Below the pieces are notes generated by a model. It did no database searches and was not told the DNA's origin. It saw only the letters and a program-made list of their open reading frames with translations. From positions 1 to 7,906 of the forward strand of contig JAJFLN010000240.1 of assembly GCA_021772705.1 (NCBI GenBank): DNA of 7,906 nucleotides, given 5' to 3'. Positions 5,967 through 7,906 of the stretch are shown one piece after another. The stretch's first letter is position 1. The number at the start of each line of letters is the position of its first letter. The stretch is from Candidatus Cloacimonadota bacterium (GTDB lineage: Bacteria; Muiribacteriota; UBA6191; JACPRK01). Both the position numbers and the translations under genes were made by a program.

Positions 5967-6038
5967 CCGTTCGGCCCGAGCCTGTCGAGGGCCAGGCGTG
6001 ATGCCGCCAGAGGCCCTCGACAAGTCCGGGCCGAACGG
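5967..6038. repeat. Complete palindrome of the 'GAGCCTGTCGAG' family between two genes
   Basis: The left arm 5967-5993 begins CCGTTCGGCCCGAGCCTGTC and the right arm 6012-6038 begins GGCCCTCGACAAGTCCGGGC; they are complementary at 24 of 27 positions. The 18-base loop (5994-6011) has a small internal GGC/GCC pairing. It lies 82 bp after the S9 peptidase stop and 68 bp before the histidine phosphatase start. Transcribed, it would form a strong hairpin that could stabilise or separate the two messages. No U-run follows and no flanking duplication is visible. Confidence 0.9.
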
Positions 6039-6054
6039 GGAAGGGCGTGTGAAC

Positions 6055-6098
6055 TTGTCAGACCGGACACGAGTAACCTGTCCGATGGAGGCTGACAA
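6055..6098 (+). promoter_or_regulatory. Two-tier dyad in the leader of the histidine phosphatase gene
   Basis: The outer stem is TTGTCAG (6055-6061) with CTGACAA (6092-6098). The inner stem is CGGACA (6064-6069) with TGTCCG (6079-6084), around the loop CGAGTAACC. The gene's only Shine-Dalgarno-like GGAGG (6087-6091) lies in the unpaired strand between the two stems, 15 bases before the ATG at 6107. It could be an RNA hairpin that affects ribosome access or an operator for a dimeric protein; the sequence does not decide between these. No convincing promoter was found here. Confidence 0.45.
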
Positions 6099-6106
6099 CT
6101 GAAGTC

Positions 6107-6775
6107 ATGAAGCTCTCCCCCGATGCCCTCGAGGTGTATCTGGTCCGGCACGGCGAGTCCGAAGGCAATCGTTCTGGCGTCTATCAGGGCCAGGCGGACT
6201 ATCCTCTGACACCCCTGGGGCAGGATCAGGCCCTCTTGCTGGCGAGGCACTTCTACAGCCGGGCAGTCCGGCCGAGCGCCATCTACACTTCACCCCTGTC
6301 CCGGGCGGTCGAGACGGCCAGGATACTCGCCAAGACACTGAACGGCCCCCTTCCCGAGGAAGAGGATCGTCTGAAGGAGATCGACGTCGGCCCTCTGTCC
6401 CGGATGACTCCCGCCGAAGCACTCGAGAAGTGGCCCGACGAGATGGAGCGTTTCAGTCGAGGGACTTCACTGGGCGAGATGATCGAGGGCTGCGAGACCT
6501 GGCTGGACGTGCAGCAGCGAGCCGGCGATGCCTTCGAGGCGATCCGGACAGCGAGCCCCACGGGAACCCTGATCCTGGTCAGCCATGCGGCCTTGCTAGT
6601 GAACATGCACAAGGCCCTGCTCGGGGTGCCCGCTTCCAGACGGCTGATCTTCCGGGTCCCCAACACGGGCTACTCCCGGCTCTACCTGGACCGGGAGATG
6701 GTCTGGCTGATGGAGCTGGCCGTGGCGCCTCACCTGCAGTCTCGGATCATCGACGAGTCCCGCTCGGGACCGTGA
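6107..6775 (+). CDS. Histidine phosphatase family protein (phosphoglycerate-mutase-like)
   Basis: This 222-residue cytoplasmic phosphatase belongs to the branch 1 histidine phosphatase superfamily. VRHGESEGN places the phospho-accepting His at 15 with Arg14. The second arginine is Arg66 in TSPLSRAVETA, the acid position is probably Glu91 in LKEIDVG, and the second histidine is His160 in LILVSHAALL. All four core positions are therefore present. The usual 'G.WEG' after the acid is replaced by GPLSRMTP, so it is not a typical phosphoglycerate mutase or CobC; the substrate cannot be told. The ATG at 6107 is the only sensible start because the upstream frame closes at TGA just before it, and GGAGG is 15 bases away, rather far. 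The gene follows the S9 peptidase by 222 bp with a palindrome between, so co-transcription is uncertain. It converges on the PP2C gene, with 55 bp between the stops and no clear terminator. Confidence 0.92.
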   Translation: MKLSPDALEVYLVRHGESEGNRSGVYQGQADYPLTPLGQDQALLLARHFYSRAVRPSAIYTSPLSRAVETARILAKTLNGPLPEEEDRLKEIDVGPLSRMTPAEALEKWPDEMERFSRGTSLGEMIEGCETWLDVQQRAGDAFEAIRTASPTGTLILVSHAALLVNMHKALLGVPASRRLIFRVPNTGYSRLYLDREMVWLMELAVAPHLQSRIIDESRSGP

Positions 6776-6830
6776 TGCCCTGACCTCAGACGGGATTTCG
6801 GCTTCAGGCCTCGGCTGATTCCAGATGGGG

Positions 6831-7682
6831 TCACTTCTTCGCACGCTTCTGCCTGCGGCGAACCACGAGCAGCGTCGTGTCGTCCGACAGCAGAGGAGTC
6901 TCACGCTGTAACTCATCGCTGCCCTTGTCGACCCGCACGGCGCTCCGGTTGATCTCCGCCAGCTTCCTTCCGATCCTGTCGGAGGCGCTGAAGTAACCGT
7001 CCTGAGTCCAGAACTGGCTCATGGGTCCCACTTCCACGCTGCTGCCTGGCATCCGGCTCCCGGCTAGTTGCTCCAGCTCCTCGGCGCCATCGGAGGCCAA
7101 GAGAACGTGCTGCAGTTGCTCCGTCGGCTGAACGCCGTGTATCTGGAAGCGAATAGGCTTCCCGGACCGGGTGGAGACCCCCTCCTCGAACAGTCCATAG
7201 GCCAGGTAGGGGGGAGCATTGTCAGAAAACGGCCCGAGACGGATGGGATCGCCATTGAGGAAGATCACGCCGTCGCCTATGGAGAACGCGCAGGCCGATT
7301 TGGGGGTGATGGCCACTCCGACGATGGTGAAGAGGAAGTGGTCCGCCACGGTCCGGGACAGGGGGCCCCCCATCGCGTTGGCCAGGATTCTCAGATGGGA
7401 CAGGACATCCATCCGGGACTGTTCCCAGAGCATGGGATCTTCCAGAGAGGCTCCCCGGACCAGGTGGCCCGACAGGATGGACGCCACGAGCCGGGCTCCC
7501 AGCGTGGACCCGACCTCACTGTGCTTTCCGCTGCCACAGCCGTCAGAGACGATGCCCACGAACGCCGATGACGTGGAACTCCAGCAACAGGCGTCCTGGT
7601 TGTTCCTGCCTGAGGAGGTGTGATGCCTTCCGGCAACAGATCCGGCGGCAATCTCGTATCGAGAGTCCAGGGCAAGAGGCAT
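6831..7682 (-). CDS. PP2C-type protein Ser/Thr phosphatase
   Basis: This 283-residue soluble protein has the metal-binding acid pattern of PP2C (PPM) phosphatases: NQD (Asp30), SDGCGSG (Asp47-Gly48), GDG (Asp137), LLASDGAEEL (Asp198-Gly199) and LSDDTTLLVVRR (Asp267/268). It ends in a basic tail RRRQKRAKK. It would remove phosphate from Ser/Thr residues of partner proteins. The form 'GR.NQDA...SDGCGS' is that of the bacterial group often encoded beside von Willebrand A-domain proteins and Ser/Thr kinases; such partners are not in the window, but the upstream side (beyond 7906) is not visible. The start at 7682 (MPLALDSRYE) has no clear Shine-Dalgarno, so a slightly different start cannot be excluded. 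The element left end at 7736 begins 54 bp upstream and may have replaced the native promoter region. Confidence 0.9.
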   Translation of the reverse strand: MPLALDSRYEIAAGSVAGRHHTSSGRNNQDACCWSSTSSAFVGIVSDGCGSGKHSEVGSTLGARLVASILSGHLVRGASLEDPMLWEQSRMDVLSHLRILANAMGGPLSRTVADHFLFTIVGVAITPKSACAFSIGDGVIFLNGDPIRLGPFSDNAPPYLAYGLFEEGVSTRSGKPIRFQIHGVQPTEQLQHVLLASDGAEELEQLAGSRMPGSSVEVGPMSQFWTQDGYFSASDRIGRKLAEINRSAVRVDKGSDELQRETPLLSDDTTLLVVRRRQKRAKK

Positions 7683-7735
7683 GGGAACGATTCTAACCCG
7701 AAAGGCCGGGACACCTCACCCATTCCCCCCCCTGA

Positions 7736-7795
7736 GGGTGCATGTCCCGTAGGGGGTCCCCTCCTCCGTTCGCCCCACTATGGATGCCCGCATCC
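7736..7795 (+). mobile_element. Left end of a second copy of the palindromic element (partial or truncated)
   Basis: These sixty bases are identical to 3738-3797 of the 117-bp element. They comprise the 27-bp terminal repeat, the middle arm CCGTTCGCCCCAC and the core hairpin GGATGCCCGCATCC. Identity stops immediately after the core. No right terminal repeat (ACATGCACCC) appears before the window ends at 7906. Either this is the left end of a longer element whose right end is outside, or it is a broken copy. If intact, the 9 bases before it, CCCCCCTGA (7727-7735), should recur after the missing right end. Confidence 0.85.
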
Positions 7796-7822
7796 AGGAC
7801 GACTGAATGGCCGAGTTTTCCC

Positions 7823-7881
7823 GATCCGTTCGTCCTGAGCCTGTCGAAGCATGTCCTGAGCGACGCCGAAGGGGATGAATG
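7823..7881. repeat. Palindrome-family repeat of the widespread 'FVLSLSK / RPEPVEA' type
   Basis: GATCCGTTCGTCCTGAGCCT then GTCGAAGCATGTCCTGAGCG and a GCCGAAGGGGATGAATGG-type end. One frame translates as PFVLSLSKHVLSDAEGDEW and another as SVRPEPVEACPERRRRG, peptides familiar to me from spurious ORFs in many bacterial genomes. The first 22 bases are the reverse complement (with two differences) of the arm plus GATC at 175-196. The rest of 7796-7906 holds no recognisable gene. Confidence 0.7.
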
Positions 7882-7906
7882 GAGCGGGCGGCCATATCGT
7901 CTGAGC

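Noticed and set aside
5967..6038. Rho-independent terminator of the S9 peptidase
   Set aside because: The stem is strong, but it belongs to the dispersed repeat family and no T-run follows on either strand; a termination role is possible but not shown.
6055..6079. Sigma-70-like promoter (TTGTCA ... TAACCT)
   Set aside because: The spacer would be only 13 bp and the -10 match is poor; the TTGTCA is better explained as part of the dyad.
6776..6830. Bidirectional terminator between the convergent genes
   Set aside because: Only short imperfect pairings (for example CCTGA/TCAGG) and no T-runs on either strand.

Overview
This is a GC-rich (roughly 60-65% by eye) bacterial chromosomal segment with ordinary housekeeping and accessory genes separated by an unusually dense population of palindromic repeats. 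No rRNA, tRNA or lineage marker is present, so the organism cannot be named. Base composition, a cytoplasmic S9 peptidase, a PKD-like surface-protein remnant and the ABC-2 gene set would fit an environmental high-GC bacterium (for example Acidobacteriota, Myxococcota or a relative), but this is only an impression.

Layout. At 2-205 is the C-terminal end of a small GIY-YIG nuclease gene. Its stop codon lies 3 bp before a 27-bp terminal inverted repeat (209-235). The repeat abuts a fragment of a PKD-like extracellular domain (236-407) with no start of its own, as if an element carrying the nuclease had landed in that gene. At 409-677 two tandem ~130-bp palindromic units end on the stop codon of a minus-strand operon. 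Read right to left, that operon encodes a 51-residue membrane protein (3559-3404), an ABC ATPase (3360-2335) and two ABC-2 type permeases (2274-1480 and 1483-674, overlapping by ATGA). They look like the ATPase and two membrane subunits of one exporter of unknown substrate.

The intergenic stretch 3602-3958 holds a degenerate inverted copy of the same palindrome family (3614-3707). Next comes the most informative object in the window: a 117-bp three-tier palindrome (3738-3854) with 27-bp terminal inverted repeats, flanked exactly by a 9-bp direct duplication GCTGCCGTT. This is the signature of a transposed miniature element (MITE-like). Its outer ends match the end beside the GIY-YIG gene and another left end at 7736.

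To the right are a plus-strand S9 family serine peptidase (3959-5884), a palindrome (5967-6038), a plus-strand histidine phosphatase (6107-6775) preceded by a two-tier dyad that holds its only Shine-Dalgarno-like sequence, and a convergent minus-strand PP2C-type protein phosphatase (7682-6831). The window closes with a left element end (7736-7795) and a palindrome of the widespread kind translated as 'FVLSLSK / RPELVEG' (7823-7881).

The protein-coding genes do not obviously form one pathway. What unifies the window is the repeat system: a GIY-YIG nuclease gene embedded in a family of modular palindromes, at least one of which shows a target-site duplication. My main hypothesis is that the nuclease-bearing copy is the larger, possibly autonomous, relative of the 117-bp element.
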